A DNA stretch of 64,000 nt from Micromonospora inyonensis (GCF_900091415.1 NZ_FMHU01000001.1:2852001-2916000); one strand, 5' to 3'. Positions 37,021 to 46,944 are shown, counted from the stretch's first letter. A program made the numbers and translations. The notes: a model not told the origin generated them from the letters alone.

Positions 37021-38379
37021 ATGGCTCGTCGTTTGGTTGTGGTGGTCACCGTCCTGCTGACCATGGTGGTTCCCGTCGTCGCGCCCTCGTCGGCGCGCTC
37101 GGCACCGGCCGTGGTCGGCCGGTCCGCGCCCCCGGGGGTCGCGGTGGACGACTTCGCGCTCACCGCCGCGCCCGCGTCGGTGACGGTGACCGCGGGATAC
37201 CCGGCCCGTTTCACCATCGGCACCACCGTCGTCTCGGGCGGATCGCAGCCGATCACCCTCCGGGTCACCGACCTGCCCGCCGGGGTCGGCGCCGTGTTCA
37301 CCCCGGCCACCGTCGCGGCCGGTGAGTCCGCCCGTCTGGCCCTGCACACCTCGATCTCCACGCGTCCCGGCACCTTCGTCCTCACCGTCGAGGGCGTGGG
37401 CGCGTCGGTGGCCCGTCAGGTGGAGGTGCGGCTGGTCGTCCGCGCCGCACCGGTCGTCCGGGCCGCCTTCTACTACCCGTGGTTCCCCGAGGCGTGGCGG
37501 CAGCAGGGGCTGGACCCGTTCACCAACTACCGGCCCACCCGTGGCCTCTACCAGGTGGACGAGGCGACCGTCCGGTCCCAGGTCGCCGAGATGCGCGAGG
37601 GTTGGATCACCCTGGGCGTCGCCTCCTGGTTCGGCCGGGGCAGCACCACCGACCGGCACTGGCCGGCGATGATGGCCGGGGCCCGCAACACCGGCTTCTC
37701 CTGGGCCCCCTACTACGAACCGGAGAGCACCTCCCAGCCGGACGTCGAACGGATCACCGAGGACCTGCACTACCTGCGGGCCACCTACGGCGGGGCGCGC
37801 TCCCCGCTGGCCGTCCTGCCCGGCAAGGGGATGGTGGTCTTCGTCTACAACGCCAACGACCTGACCACCGAGCTGGGCTGCGCCACGGTGGACCGCTGGA
37901 ACGCCGCCCGTGACCTGCTCGCCCGCCGCTACGGCGAGACCGTCCACGTCAACCTCAAGGTCTTCCCCGGCTTCCGGACCTGTGCCGGCACCCCGCGCGT
38001 CGACGGGTGGCACCAGTACGGTCCGGACCGCGCGGAGAGCGACTTCAGTGCCGCCCCCGGCGAGGGCTCGTACACCGTCTCGCCCGGCTTCTGGAAGGCG
38101 GGCCTGGCGTACGGGCAGGCGCCCTTCCTCGCCCGCAACCGGGACCGCTGGCGGTCCGGCCTGACCCGGATGAACGCCTCCGGCGCGCGCTGGCAGTTGA
38201 TCACCACGTGGAACGAGTGGGGCGAGGGCACCTCGATCGAGGCGTCCTCCGGCTGCCGCAACCCGGTGCCGTCGGGGACCTGGTGCGACTGGAGCGGCGA
38301 CGGGCTCTCCGAACCCGTCGCGGACCTGCGGGACGTGCCGCCCCCCGGTGCGCCGCCCTCCGCTGCGCCGGGGCGTTGA
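37021..38379 (+). CDS. Secreted GH99-like (endo-alpha-mannosidase-type) protein
   Basis: A 452-residue exported protein: signal peptide (1-27), an Ig-like/beta domain (about 38-145) and a GH99/GH71-like TIM barrel (about 150-430). The barrel starts VRAAFYYPWFPEAWRQQG and has LGVASWFGRGSTTDRHW and the C-terminal ITTWNEWGEGTSIEAS, typical of this clan. It may cut or remodel the cluster's polysaccharide, but activity is inferred. The gene is separated from the sulfotransferase by 55 nt and has its own -10 box. A second GH99-like domain lies at 44379-46874. Confidence 0.8.
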   Translation: MARRLVVVVTVLLTMVVPVVAPSSARSAPAVVGRSAPPGVAVDDFALTAAPASVTVTAGYPARFTIGTTVVSGGSQPITLRVTDLPAGVGAVFTPATVAAGESARLALHTSISTRPGTFVLTVEGVGASVARQVEVRLVVRAAPVVRAAFYYPWFPEAWRQQGLDPFTNYRPTRGLYQVDEATVRSQVAEMREGWITLGVASWFGRGSTTDRHWPAMMAGARNTGFSWAPYYEPESTSQPDVERITEDLHYLRATYGGARSPLAVLPGKGMVVFVYNANDLTTELGCATVDRWNAARDLLARRYGETVHVNLKVFPGFRTCAGTPRVDGWHQYGPDRAESDFSAAPGEGSYTVSPGFWKAGLAYGQAPFLARNRDRWRSGLTRMNASGARWQLITTWNEWGEGTSIEASSGCRNPVPSGTWCDWSGDGLSEPVADLRDVPPPGAPPSAAPGR

Positions 38380-38861
38380 TGTGCTGCGGAATGCGTCCGC
38401 CGAGTCGTCGTCCGGCCGCCGCGACCGGTGACTCCGGGCGTTTCCGGGTGGCCCTCGATGGATTACCCAAGCACGCCACGGCCACCCGTGAGGCCCGTCA
38501 TGCGCCCGAATATGATTCGGATTTGGAATTTCTGCCGTCGACGTCGTTGCGCCGCTGTGGTTAATTGTTCAACCAGTCGCGACAATCTGATCTTCGTGGC
38601 GCTTGAGCTGGAGAAACGACCACAAAAACGTGAACGCGTCGCGACGGAAAACGCCTGCCCGCCTGTCGCGTTGTCGACTGTTCCCATAATGGACGAGCCC
38701 CATTCACCGCTCGTACGCTTCCGCTGCCCGAGCCATCAACCGGCGGATCTGGCGCAGTCGCGTCGGCGGTGACGATTTCCTCGAAAGAGAATTCCTCACG
38801 TGCTGCCCGCCGGTCGGACGAATGGCTCGATCAGCGTTCGGTTCGACCGTGAGGGGTGGGC
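38380..38861. other. Long regulatory-looking intergenic region inside the glycan cluster
   Basis: 482 nt without a convincing gene and with clearly lower GC than the surroundings (AT-rich patches near 38510-38540, 38560-38590 and 38620-38650). TCGCGAC occurs at 38577-38583 and 38638-38644 and may be an operator pair. It probably carries the promoter for the operon that starts at 38862. Confidence 0.4.
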
Positions 38862-41324
38862 ATGACCAGAGCCGTACTCGATTCGGCCACCAGGCAGGCG
38901 CCGGACAGTCCCGCGGCGGTGCCGCAGGACCTCGGGGGGCCGGCCGACGACCGGCCACCCCGGCTGAGCGTCGTGGTGCCCACCCGGAACGAGGCGGAGA
39001 ACGTACCCCTGCTGATCGCCCGGCTCATCCCGCTGGTCGCCCCGCTCGGTGCGGAGATCCTGGTGGTCGACGACAGCGACGACGACACCCCCGCCGTGCT
39101 CGCGCGCGCCGCGCTCGACGCCCCGCTGCCGGTGCGCCTGCTGCACCGACCCGCGCACGCGCGGACCGGTGGCCTCAGCGGGGCGGTCCTGCTCGGAGCC
39201 GGACACGCCAGGGGTGACTGGATCCTGGTCATGGACGCCGACCTCCAGCACCCGCCGGAGACCGCGGCGATGCTCGCCGCCATCGCCATGCGCCACGACG
39301 TGGACGTGGTGATCGGCACCCGGTACGCCGGCAACGGCTCCCGGGAGGGACTGGACGGCCCAGTGCGGGAGACCACCTCGTCCTGGGCGACCCGGCTGGT
39401 CAAGAGCTTGTTCCCGCGTCGACTGGCCACGGTCAGCGATCCGATGAGCGGCCTGTTCGCCGTACGCCGTGACGCGATCCGGCTGGACCGGATGAACCCG
39501 ACCGGCTTCAAGGTCCTGCTGGAGTTGCTGGTCCGCCACCCGGGCGCGCGGGTCGCCGAGGTCGCGTACGAGATGGCGACCCGGCACGCCGGGCGCTCCA
39601 AGGCCTCACTGCGGGAGGGGCTGACCTTCCTGCGCCACCTGTCCCGGCTCCGGGGGCAGCGGCTGGTCGGCCAGATCCGCACCCGCCCCCGCACCCTGCG
39701 GGAACGCCTGCACGAACTCGGCCGCCTGGTCGCCTTCGGGCTGGTCGGCCTCTCCGGCATGGTGGTGAACACCGCCGTGCTCTGGTTCTGCTACGAACCC
39801 GCCCAGTTGCACCACCTGTTCGGCGCGGCGGTCGCCACCCAGGTCTCCACCTCGTGGAACTTCCTCCTGGTCGACAACCTCATCTACCGGCGCAACCGCC
39901 GGGCCGGGCTGCCCGCCCGCGCCACCCGCTTCTTCCTGCTCAACAACGCCCTGCTGCTGCTGCGCCTGCCGGTGCTCCAGGCACTGGTCTGGGCCGGGGT
40001 CGGGGTGCTGGCCGCCAACGCGGTCACCCTGGGCGCGCTCTTCCTGCTCCGGTTCCTGGTCAACGACCGGGTCATCTACACCGCCGACGACCGGGGCCGT
40101 CGCGACCCGGTGCGGATGCTGGTCGCCGTCGGCGGCACGGAGACGCTGCCCACGCCGTCGCGTCGTCGCTACCAGTACCTCAAGTACCGCTACGACGTCG
40201 CCGGTGTGGTCACCATCGGCTCCCAGATCCGCCTCCCCGAGCTGGAGTTCTTCCGCGCGCAGTGGGTGCCCGGGGCCGACGTGGACATCGCCGTCCGGGT
40301 CGCCGACGTGGGCGGACGCGGTCCGCAGCGGCGCGCGGCGATGACCCAGTACGCCAGCCAGTCGGTGCTGCGCTACGAGGAGCAGCTCGGCCGGCTCGGG
40401 GCGAACTTCCGCATCCAGCTCGGGCAGGCGATCGACATCCAGGTCGGCCCGCTGCTGGCCCGCTCCCCGCACGTGGTCTACACCAACATCATCGAGGCGT
40501 TGCTCCGCTTCGTGATGGTGTCCCGGGGGCACATGCTGCTGCACTCCGCCTGCGTCACCCTCGACGGCGTCGGGGTCATGCTCTCCGCGCTCACCGACAC
40601 CGGCAAGACCGCCACCGTGCTGCGCCTGCTGCGCGACCACGGCGGGCTCTTCCTCTCCGACGACATGACCATCGTCCGGCCGGACGGCGTCGCGCTCTGC
40701 TTCCCCAAGCCGCTGACCATCAGCGCGCACACGCTGCGCGCGGTGCAGGCCCAGGACCTCACCCCCCGGGAGTGGCGGCGGCTCCAGATCCAGAGCCGCC
40801 TGCACTCCCGGGGCGGCCGGTCGCTGGCGCTGGCCCTGGCCCGCTTCAACCTGCCGATCATGGGCATCAACGCGCTCACCCAGCTGCTCGTCCCGCCGCC
40901 CAAGTACAGCGTGGACCGCCTGGTGCCGTGCCGGATGGGCACCAGCACCCGGGTGGAGGAACTCTTCGTCATCGAGCGGGGCGCGCCCGGGATCAGCGAT
41001 CTCGACCCGACGGAAACCCTGGAACGGATGATCGACAACACCGACGACGCGTACGGCTTCCCGCCGTTCCGCTACCTCGCCCCCGCCATCACCATCGACG
41101 GTCAGGGCTACACCCAGCTCCGGCACCGGGAACGGGAGATCCTCGCCGGTTTCCTCTCCACGGTGCGGGGCCGGGTCGTCTCCTCGGACTGCTTCGGATG
41201 GGCCGACGAGATCCCCCGCCTGCTCCGCGAGGAGCGGGGCGAGGCGTCCCGCCGTGGCGGCGTACCGTCGCCGGTGTGGCCCCGGTGGGACGCCCACCTG
41301 GTCGCTACCGGGGGCGCCGGGTGA
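38862..41324 (+). CDS. GT2 - GtrA - P-loop (HPr-kinase-like) three-domain fusion
   Basis: An 820-residue protein. Residues about 33-270 form a DPM1-like GT2 domain (LSVVVPTRNEAENV, DDSDDDTP, MDADLQHPPE) that makes polyprenyl-phosphate sugar. About 285-405 is a GtrA domain with four TM helices (LVAFGLVGLSGMVVNTAVLW). About 420-800 is an extra domain with a P-loop (LTDTGKTAT, GKT at 581-583) followed by LFLSDDMTIV, like the ATPase core of HPr kinase-type proteins in glycan clusters. ATG 38862 follows GAGGGG. The C-terminal gene overlap (GTGA) couples it to the GT39-type gene. Confidence 0.72.
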   Translation: MTRAVLDSATRQAPDSPAAVPQDLGGPADDRPPRLSVVVPTRNEAENVPLLIARLIPLVAPLGAEILVVDDSDDDTPAVLARAALDAPLPVRLLHRPAHARTGGLSGAVLLGAGHARGDWILVMDADLQHPPETAAMLAAIAMRHDVDVVIGTRYAGNGSREGLDGPVRETTSSWATRLVKSLFPRRLATVSDPMSGLFAVRRDAIRLDRMNPTGFKVLLELLVRHPGARVAEVAYEMATRHAGRSKASLREGLTFLRHLSRLRGQRLVGQIRTRPRTLRERLHELGRLVAFGLVGLSGMVVNTAVLWFCYEPAQLHHLFGAAVATQVSTSWNFLLVDNLIYRRNRRAGLPARATRFFLLNNALLLLRLPVLQALVWAGVGVLAANAVTLGALFLLRFLVNDRVIYTADDRGRRDPVRMLVAVGGTETLPTPSRRRYQYLKYRYDVAGVVTIGSQIRLPELEFFRAQWVPGADVDIAVRVADVGGRGPQRRAAMTQYASQSVLRYEEQLGRLGANFRIQLGQAIDIQVGPLLARSPHVVYTNIIEALLRFVMVSRGHMLLHSACVTLDGVGVMLSALTDTGKTATVLRLLRDHGGLFLSDDMTIVRPDGVALCFPKPLTISAHTLRAVQAQDLTPREWRRLQIQSRLHSRGGRSLALALARFNLPIMGINALTQLLVPPPKYSVDRLVPCRMGTSTRVEELFVIERGAPGISDLDPTETLERMIDNTDDAYGFPPFRYLAPAITIDGQGYTQLRHREREILAGFLSTVRGRVVSSDCFGWADEIPRLLREERGEASRRGGVPSPVWPRWDAHLVATGGAG

Positions 41325-42934
41325 GCACGACCGGCACCTCTCCGACGACCCCACCCGGACAGCGGCTCGGAACGCTGCCGGCACCGTCGGCCGAATCCGA
41401 CGGCGCGGCGGCGGCACCGGGGCGACCGGCCGCCACCCGGCGGCGCTGGGCCGCGCTCGGCGTCCTCACCGCGATCGCCGCGCTCGCCGCCGTCGTCCGG
41501 GCCTGGCAGCTCGACGCGCTCGGCTTCAACAGCGACGAGGCCGTGTACGCCGGGCAGGCCGCCTCCCTGGCCGGCAACCCCCGGTACGCCGACCTCTTCC
41601 CGGTCTTCCGCGCCCACCCGATGCTCTTCCAGGCGCTGCTGTCGCCGTTCTTCCGCGCCGGGGAGGTGGACGTCGTCGGCCGGGCGGTGGTGGTCGTCCT
41701 CGGCGTCGCCACCGTGCTCGCGGTCTACCCACTCGGCGCACGCCTCTACGGCCGGCGGGTGGGGCTGGTCGCCGCGCTCCTGCTGGCGGTCATGCCGTAC
41801 CACGTGGTGGTGACCCGGCAGGTCCTCCTGGACGGACCGATGGTCCTCTTCGCGACGCTGACCCTCTACTGCCTGGTCCGGTTCGTGCAGGCGCAGCGGC
41901 TGGCCTGGTACCTGGCCACCGCCGCGATGCTCGGCCTGACCATGCTCACCAAGGAGACCAGCGTCGTCCTCGCCGGTGGCGTGTACGCCTTCCTCGCGCT
42001 CACCCCGATGGTGCGCCGGCCGGTGCGGGCCACGCTGGCCGCGCTGCCGGTGCTCGCCGCGATCTTCGCGGTGCACCCGCTCTCCCAGGCCCTCGCCGGA
42101 CGCAGCAGCACCGGCCGCAACTACCTGGTGTGGCAGCTCTTCCGTCGGCCGAACCACCCGATGGACTTCTACCTGGACAACGTCCCGGCGGCGATGGGGG
42201 CGCTGGTGCTGGTGGCGGCGCTCGGCGGCCTCTGGTGGGCCCGCCGGCGCCGGTCCTGGCGGGAGACCCTGCTGCTCTGCTGGATCGGGGTGCCCGTGGT
42301 GTTCTTCCAGCTCTGGCCGGTCAAGGGCTTCCAGTACCTGCTGCCGGTCGCGGGGCCGCTGGTGCTGCTGGCCGCCCGGGCGCTGCTGACCCTGCCGGTG
42401 CCGACCCGGCTGATCCGGCGGGTGCGGTCGGCCCGGCTGGTCCCGGCGGTGCGGCTGGCCGCCGTGGCGGTGGTCGCGGCGAGCCTTCTCTGGCCCTGCT
42501 GGAACGCGGTCAACCACGCCGGCCGGACCACCTTCCTCGCCGGTTCCGGCGGGGTGCCCGGAGGCCGGGAGGCCGGCCGCTGGCTGGCGGCCAACACCCC
42601 GGAGGGCTCGGTGATCCTGACCGTCGGGCCGTCGATGGCGAACATCGTGCGCTACTACGGCAGCCGGCAGAGCTACGGGCTGTCGGTGAGCCCGAACCCG
42701 TTGCACCGCAACCCGTCCTACACGCCGCTGCACAACCCGGACGCCTCGTTGCGCGCCAACGACCTGCACTACGTCGTCTGGGACTCGTTCTCCGCCCGGC
42801 GCTCGACGTACTTCTCGGATCGGCTGCTGACCCTGGTCCGCCGGTACCACGGCCGGGTCGTGCACACCGAGTACGTCGACGGCCCCGACCGGACCCCGGT
42901 CCCCGTGATCATCATCTACGAGGTGCGCCCATGA
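41321..42934 (+). CDS. GT39/PMT-type membrane glycosyltransferase
   Basis: A 537-residue polytopic protein with about 10-11 TM helices and a polar N-terminus. The acidic motif of polyprenyl-phosphate-dependent transferases is in LGFNSDEAVYAGQAASLAG (first extracellular loop). It also has VTRQVLLDGPMVLFATLTLY and a soluble C-terminal domain. It probably takes a sugar from a polyprenyl-phosphate donor, fitting the DPM1-like synthase encoded just upstream. The GTG start overlaps that gene by 4 nt, and its stop overlaps the next ATG. Confidence 0.82.
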   Translation: MSTTGTSPTTPPGQRLGTLPAPSAESDGAAAAPGRPAATRRRWAALGVLTAIAALAAVVRAWQLDALGFNSDEAVYAGQAASLAGNPRYADLFPVFRAHPMLFQALLSPFFRAGEVDVVGRAVVVVLGVATVLAVYPLGARLYGRRVGLVAALLLAVMPYHVVVTRQVLLDGPMVLFATLTLYCLVRFVQAQRLAWYLATAAMLGLTMLTKETSVVLAGGVYAFLALTPMVRRPVRATLAALPVLAAIFAVHPLSQALAGRSSTGRNYLVWQLFRRPNHPMDFYLDNVPAAMGALVLVAALGGLWWARRRRSWRETLLLCWIGVPVVFFQLWPVKGFQYLLPVAGPLVLLAARALLTLPVPTRLIRRVRSARLVPAVRLAAVAVVAASLLWPCWNAVNHAGRTTFLAGSGGVPGGREAGRWLAANTPEGSVILTVGPSMANIVRYYGSRQSYGLSVSPNPLHRNPSYTPLHNPDASLRANDLHYVVWDSFSARRSTYFSDRLLTLVRRYHGRVVHTEYVDGPDRTPVPVIIIYEVRP

Positions 42935-44382
42935 TCGACTTCGCCCGGAGCCGGGTACGCCGCTGCTCCCTCCGCCGTCCGCTCGGCGCGACGCTCGCCC
43001 TCCTGCTCGCCGCCGCCGCGCCGATCGCCGCCGCACCGGCCGTGGCCGCCGTGCCAACCGCCCTCGCCCCGACGGCCCTCGCCCCGGCCGGTGCGCCCGC
43101 CGTGACCGCCCCGGTCGCCGCCGCCCCGGACGGTCAGCCGGCGACCACCACCCCGATCCGGCACTTCGTCTACCTGATGCAGGAGAACCACACCTTCGAC
43201 AACTACTTCGGCACCCGGCCCGGGGTGGACGGCATCCCGGAGGGCGTCTGCATGCCGGTGAAGCGCGGTCAGCCCGAACCCTGTGTCAAGCCGTTCCACA
43301 TCGGTGACCGGGGTGCGATCGACCTGGACCACTCGGCCGAGGCGTTCCGCACCCAGTACAACGGCGGGAAGATGGACGGCTTCGTCGAGGGGGTGAGCAA
43401 GCAGGGCAAGGACGGCACCATGGCGATGGCCTACTACGACGACCGGGAGATGCCCTACTACTGGAACGTCGCCGACGAGTACGTCATCTTCGACCGCTTC
43501 TTCAGCTCGTCGAACTCGGGCAGCATCCGCAACCACATGTTCCGGGTCACCGGCGGGCCGGGCGCGTACGGCGACGCGGAGACCATCCCGGCGAGCGGCT
43601 GGGGGAACATCCCCACCATCTTCGACCGGCTGGAGGCGGCCGGCATCTCCTGGAAGTTCTACGTGCAGAACTACGACCCGACGATCACCTTCCGGACCCG
43701 TACCGCCGAGGAGGAGATCGACCGGGGCGCGCAGGTGATCTGGGTGCCGCTGCTGGCGTACGCCCGCTACATCGACGACCCGAAGCTGTCCAGCAAGATC
43801 GTCGACCTGGACGAGTACTACGAGGACGCGGCGAAGGGCGACCTGCCGGCGGTGGCGTTCGTCGCCCCGGCCGGCAACAGCGAACACCCGCCGGGCAACA
43901 TCCGGGCCGGGCAGACCCTGGTCCGCTCCCTGCTGACCCAGCTCATGCGCTCCCCGGCCTGGGACTCCTCGGCGTTCTTCTGGTCCTACGACGACTGGGG
44001 CGGCTGGTACGACCACGTCACCCCGCCGCAGGTCGACAGGTACGGCTACGGCTTCCGGGTGCCCGCCCTGCTGGTCAGTCCGTACGCCCGGCGCGGGTAC
44101 GTCGACTCCACCACCCTCGACTTCGCCTCGGTGCTCAAGTTCATCCAGGCCAACTGGGGACTGCGACCCCTGGCCGACCGGGACCGGAAGGCGGCGAACT
44201 TCCTCGGCGCGTTCGACTTCGAGTCGCCACCCCGCCCGGCGGTGCTGCTCGACGCCGAACGGAACCCGCCAGCGGTCCAACGACCCCGGCCGGAACCGGT
44301 CTACACCTCGTACGCCGTCGCGGTGGCCCTGGTTGGGGCGCTGGTCGCCACGGCGGCGCTGCGGGGACGGAGGTCGCGGTGA
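42931..44382 (+). CDS. Membrane-anchored phospholipase C / acid phosphatase-type phosphoesterase
   Basis: A 483-residue exported enzyme of the alkaline-phosphatase-like phosphoesterase family (PLC/AcpA). A signal peptide and an Ala/Pro-rich spacer (1-70) precede the start motif YLMQENHTFDNYFGTRPG. The later metal-site segments SYDDWGGWYDHV and HPPGNIRAGQTLV are present. A C-terminal TM helix (YAVAVALVGALVATAAL) with basic residues anchors it outside the cell. It may dephosphorylate a lipid-linked intermediate or a phosphoglycan. It overlaps both neighbours by 4 nt. Confidence 0.82.
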   Translation: MIDFARSRVRRCSLRRPLGATLALLLAAAAPIAAAPAVAAVPTALAPTALAPAGAPAVTAPVAAAPDGQPATTTPIRHFVYLMQENHTFDNYFGTRPGVDGIPEGVCMPVKRGQPEPCVKPFHIGDRGAIDLDHSAEAFRTQYNGGKMDGFVEGVSKQGKDGTMAMAYYDDREMPYYWNVADEYVIFDRFFSSSNSGSIRNHMFRVTGGPGAYGDAETIPASGWGNIPTIFDRLEAAGISWKFYVQNYDPTITFRTRTAEEEIDRGAQVIWVPLLAYARYIDDPKLSSKIVDLDEYYEDAAKGDLPAVAFVAPAGNSEHPPGNIRAGQTLVRSLLTQLMRSPAWDSSAFFWSYDDWGGWYDHVTPPQVDRYGYGFRVPALLVSPYARRGYVDSTTLDFASVLKFIQANWGLRPLADRDRKAANFLGAFDFESPPRPAVLLDAERNPPAVQRPRPEPVYTSYAVAVALVGALVATAALRGRRSR

Positions 44383-46874
44383 CCGGGCCGCTCCGTCGCC
44401 TGCTCCTGCCGCTGGCCGTGGCGGCGGGTGTGCTGGGACTCACCCCGGTCGCCGCCGTGGCCGACGGTCCCGCCTCCCGCCGGCCGGGCGTGCTACGCAT
44501 GCAGACCGTACCGCCGCTGGCCGGCGTCCAGGTCACCGTCGACGGCAGCACCGTGCGCTCCGACGTCCACGGGCGGATCTCCGTCCGGGTGCGGAACTTC
44601 CTCGGTCTCGCCGACCGGATCGCGGTCGCCCCGGCGGCCGTCAGCTCCGACCGGCGGGTGGTCTTCGACCGCTTCCGGGGCAGTCCGGACGCCGGGGTGC
44701 ACCGGGTCGTCGAGGTCGGGCTGCGGACCATCCGGCGGGTCTCGTGGAGTTTCGTCGAGCGGCTGGGCACCCCGGTCCCGGCCCAGCGGATCACCACGAT
44801 GCGGCTGCGCAGCAGCACGGGGGAGATCCACGAGCTGAGCGGGGCGGACCTGACCCGGCCCCGCTGGGTCGCCGAGAGCCGTACCCAGCAGGGCCCGCGC
44901 GGGCTGGCGTCGAAGCAGCTCTACTACGCGGTGGACAGCGTGATCGTGGACGGCACCTCGGTGGTGAACCGGGCCGCGCAGCGGTTCGTGCCGTGGACCC
45001 AGCAGGCGTGGGTCATCGAGCTGCTGTTCTTCAAGGTCACCTTCAGCGCGGCGGACATGGTCTTCAGCCGGCGGGCCGGGGACGGCGTGGAGCTGACCCG
45101 GGCGGACGGCCGGGTCGAACGGCTCGGGTTCGCCGGCGACGGCACCGTCCTCGTCCCCGACCTGCCCCGGGGCACGTACGAGGTGAAGGTCGCCGGTGGT
45201 GGCGTCTCCTTCGGACGTCCGGTCAGCATCAGCCGCGACCAGCAGGTGGTGCTCAGCGTGATCAGCCCGCTCGACCTGAGCCTGGTGGTCCTCGGCGTGC
45301 TGGCCGTGGCGCTCGGCCTGGTCCTGGTCGGCCGCCCGCACCTGTGCCGGGCGCTCGTCCGGCTGCCCCGCCCGTCCTGGCCGTCTCGGCCGTCCTGGCT
45401 CCAGCTACCCGTTCCCCGGCGCCGCGCGGCTCCGACGGACCCGGCGGACCCGGTGGCTCCGGCGGACTCCGGAGCGGGCGTGCCCGAGCAGCCGGTCCCC
45501 GTCCCGACGGCACCCGCGACCCGCTCCTCGGAGGCGAACGGCGCGGCCGCCGGGATGCCGGAACGCCCGGCCGGCCGGAGCGGCGGCCGTCGCGGTGCGG
45601 CCGTCGCGGTCGTGGGGCTGGTGGCGCTGCTGGTCCCGCTGCCGGTCGCTGACCGGTCGGCCGCCGCCGCCCCGCCGCCGGTCACCGACCGGCTGGCCGC
45701 CGCCCCGCCGCAGAAGGCTCCGTGGACGGCTCCCGCCGACGCGCCGGTCGGCGCGCCACCCTGGGCCCCGGTCCCGGCGCAGGAGGTCGCCGCCGCGGCG
45801 GGCCGGGCCTCCGCCGGGGAGTCCGCCCCGGTGCCCGTGCTCGCCTACTACTACATCTGGTTTAACCCGAGCTCGTGGAACCGGGCCAAGACCGACTACC
45901 CGCTGCTCGGGCGGTACTCCAGCGACGACACCGAGATCCTGCGCCGGCACGTCCGGATGGCCAAGGCCGCCGGCATCGACGGGTTCCTGGTCTCCTGGAA
46001 GCGCACCCCGCAGCTCGACGCCCGGCTCGCCGCACTGGTCGACATCGCCCGGCGGGAGGACTTCAAGCTCGGCATCGTCTACCAGGGGCTCGACTTCGCC
46101 CGTGACCCGTTGCCGTTGGCGACGGTCCGCGCGGACCTGGGGCACTTCGCCGACCGGTACGCCACCGAGCCGGTGTTCGACATCTTCGACCGGCCGGTGG
46201 TGGTCTGGACGGGCAGCGAGAAGTTCACCGCCGAGCAGATCGACGACACCGTCGGGCAGGCCCGTCGCCGTCTGCTCGTGCTCGGCAACGCCAAGAACGT
46301 CGACGCGGTGGCCGACACCCGTGGCGTGCTGGACGGTCACGCGTACTACTGGTCCTCCGCCGATCCGGTCAAGGAGAAGACCGACCGGAAGCTGGCCGCC
46401 ATGTCGGAGGCGGTCAAGCACACCGGTGGACTCTGGATCGCCCCGGTCGCACCCGGCTTCGACGCGCGGATGATCGGCGGCCGGCGGGACGTGGACCGGC
46501 GCGACGGCGACACGCTGCGCGCCTCGTTCGCCGCCGCCCGCCACTCCGCGCCGGACGCCCTCGGGGTGATCAGCTGGAACGAGTTCAGCGAGAACACCCA
46601 CATCGAGCCGAGTGAACGGCACGGCGAGACGTACCTGGACGTCCTCGCCGACCTGCTCGGCCGGACCGTCGACCACGACGTGCTGTTGGAGAGCCACGCC
46701 ACCTCCGACGAGAAACCGTGGGGGCTGCCCGCCTGGGCGGCGCTGCTCTCCACCGTCGCCGTGGCGGCCGTACCGCCCCTCTGGCTGGTGTACCGCCGAC
46801 GCCGGACCCGGCCCGCGGTCACCCCACCGACCCAGCGGGGCGCCGCCCCGCAGGTGGATCCAGTGGACCTCTGA
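44379..46874 (+). CDS. Large exported protein with C-terminal GH99-like domain and three TM segments
   Basis: An 831-residue protein in two halves. Residues 1-300: signal peptide and beta-rich extracellular part, then TM helix ~303-322. A Pro-rich linker is followed by a second signal-like hydrophobic segment (~406-425, then A-rich). Residues ~487-760 are a GH99-like barrel (PVLAYYYIWFNPSSWNRAK...GVISWNEFSENTHIEPS), and a C-terminal TM helix is at ~784-806 with basic residues after. An in-frame ATG at 45555 just before the second signal-like segment could start a separate shorter product. GTG 44379 overlaps the previous gene. Confidence 0.7.
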   Translation: MTGPLRRLLLPLAVAAGVLGLTPVAAVADGPASRRPGVLRMQTVPPLAGVQVTVDGSTVRSDVHGRISVRVRNFLGLADRIAVAPAAVSSDRRVVFDRFRGSPDAGVHRVVEVGLRTIRRVSWSFVERLGTPVPAQRITTMRLRSSTGEIHELSGADLTRPRWVAESRTQQGPRGLASKQLYYAVDSVIVDGTSVVNRAAQRFVPWTQQAWVIELLFFKVTFSAADMVFSRRAGDGVELTRADGRVERLGFAGDGTVLVPDLPRGTYEVKVAGGGVSFGRPVSISRDQQVVLSVISPLDLSLVVLGVLAVALGLVLVGRPHLCRALVRLPRPSWPSRPSWLQLPVPRRRAAPTDPADPVAPADSGAGVPEQPVPVPTAPATRSSEANGAAAGMPERPAGRSGGRRGAAVAVVGLVALLVPLPVADRSAAAAPPPVTDRLAAAPPQKAPWTAPADAPVGAPPWAPVPAQEVAAAAGRASAGESAPVPVLAYYYIWFNPSSWNRAKTDYPLLGRYSSDDTEILRRHVRMAKAAGIDGFLVSWKRTPQLDARLAALVDIARREDFKLGIVYQGLDFARDPLPLATVRADLGHFADRYATEPVFDIFDRPVVVWTGSEKFTAEQIDDTVGQARRRLLVLGNAKNVDAVADTRGVLDGHAYYWSSADPVKEKTDRKLAAMSEAVKHTGGLWIAPVAPGFDARMIGGRRDVDRRDGDTLRASFAAARHSAPDALGVISWNEFSENTHIEPSERHGETYLDVLADLLGRTVDHDVLLESHATSDEKPWGLPAWAALLSTVAVAAVPPLWLVYRRRRTRPAVTPPTQRGAAPQVDPVDL

Positions 46875-46944
46875 GGCCCCGTCCCGGGTGTCGACGCCGA
46901 CACCCGCGACGGGGCCGCCGGGGCCGGTGAGGAGAAAACAGAAC

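Noticed and set aside
38428-38772. A 114-codon frame in the intergenic region before the GT2-GtrA fusion
   Set aside because: The region is AT-rich for this genome, the frame lacks a ribosome site, and the product has no protein-like pattern; it looks regulatory.
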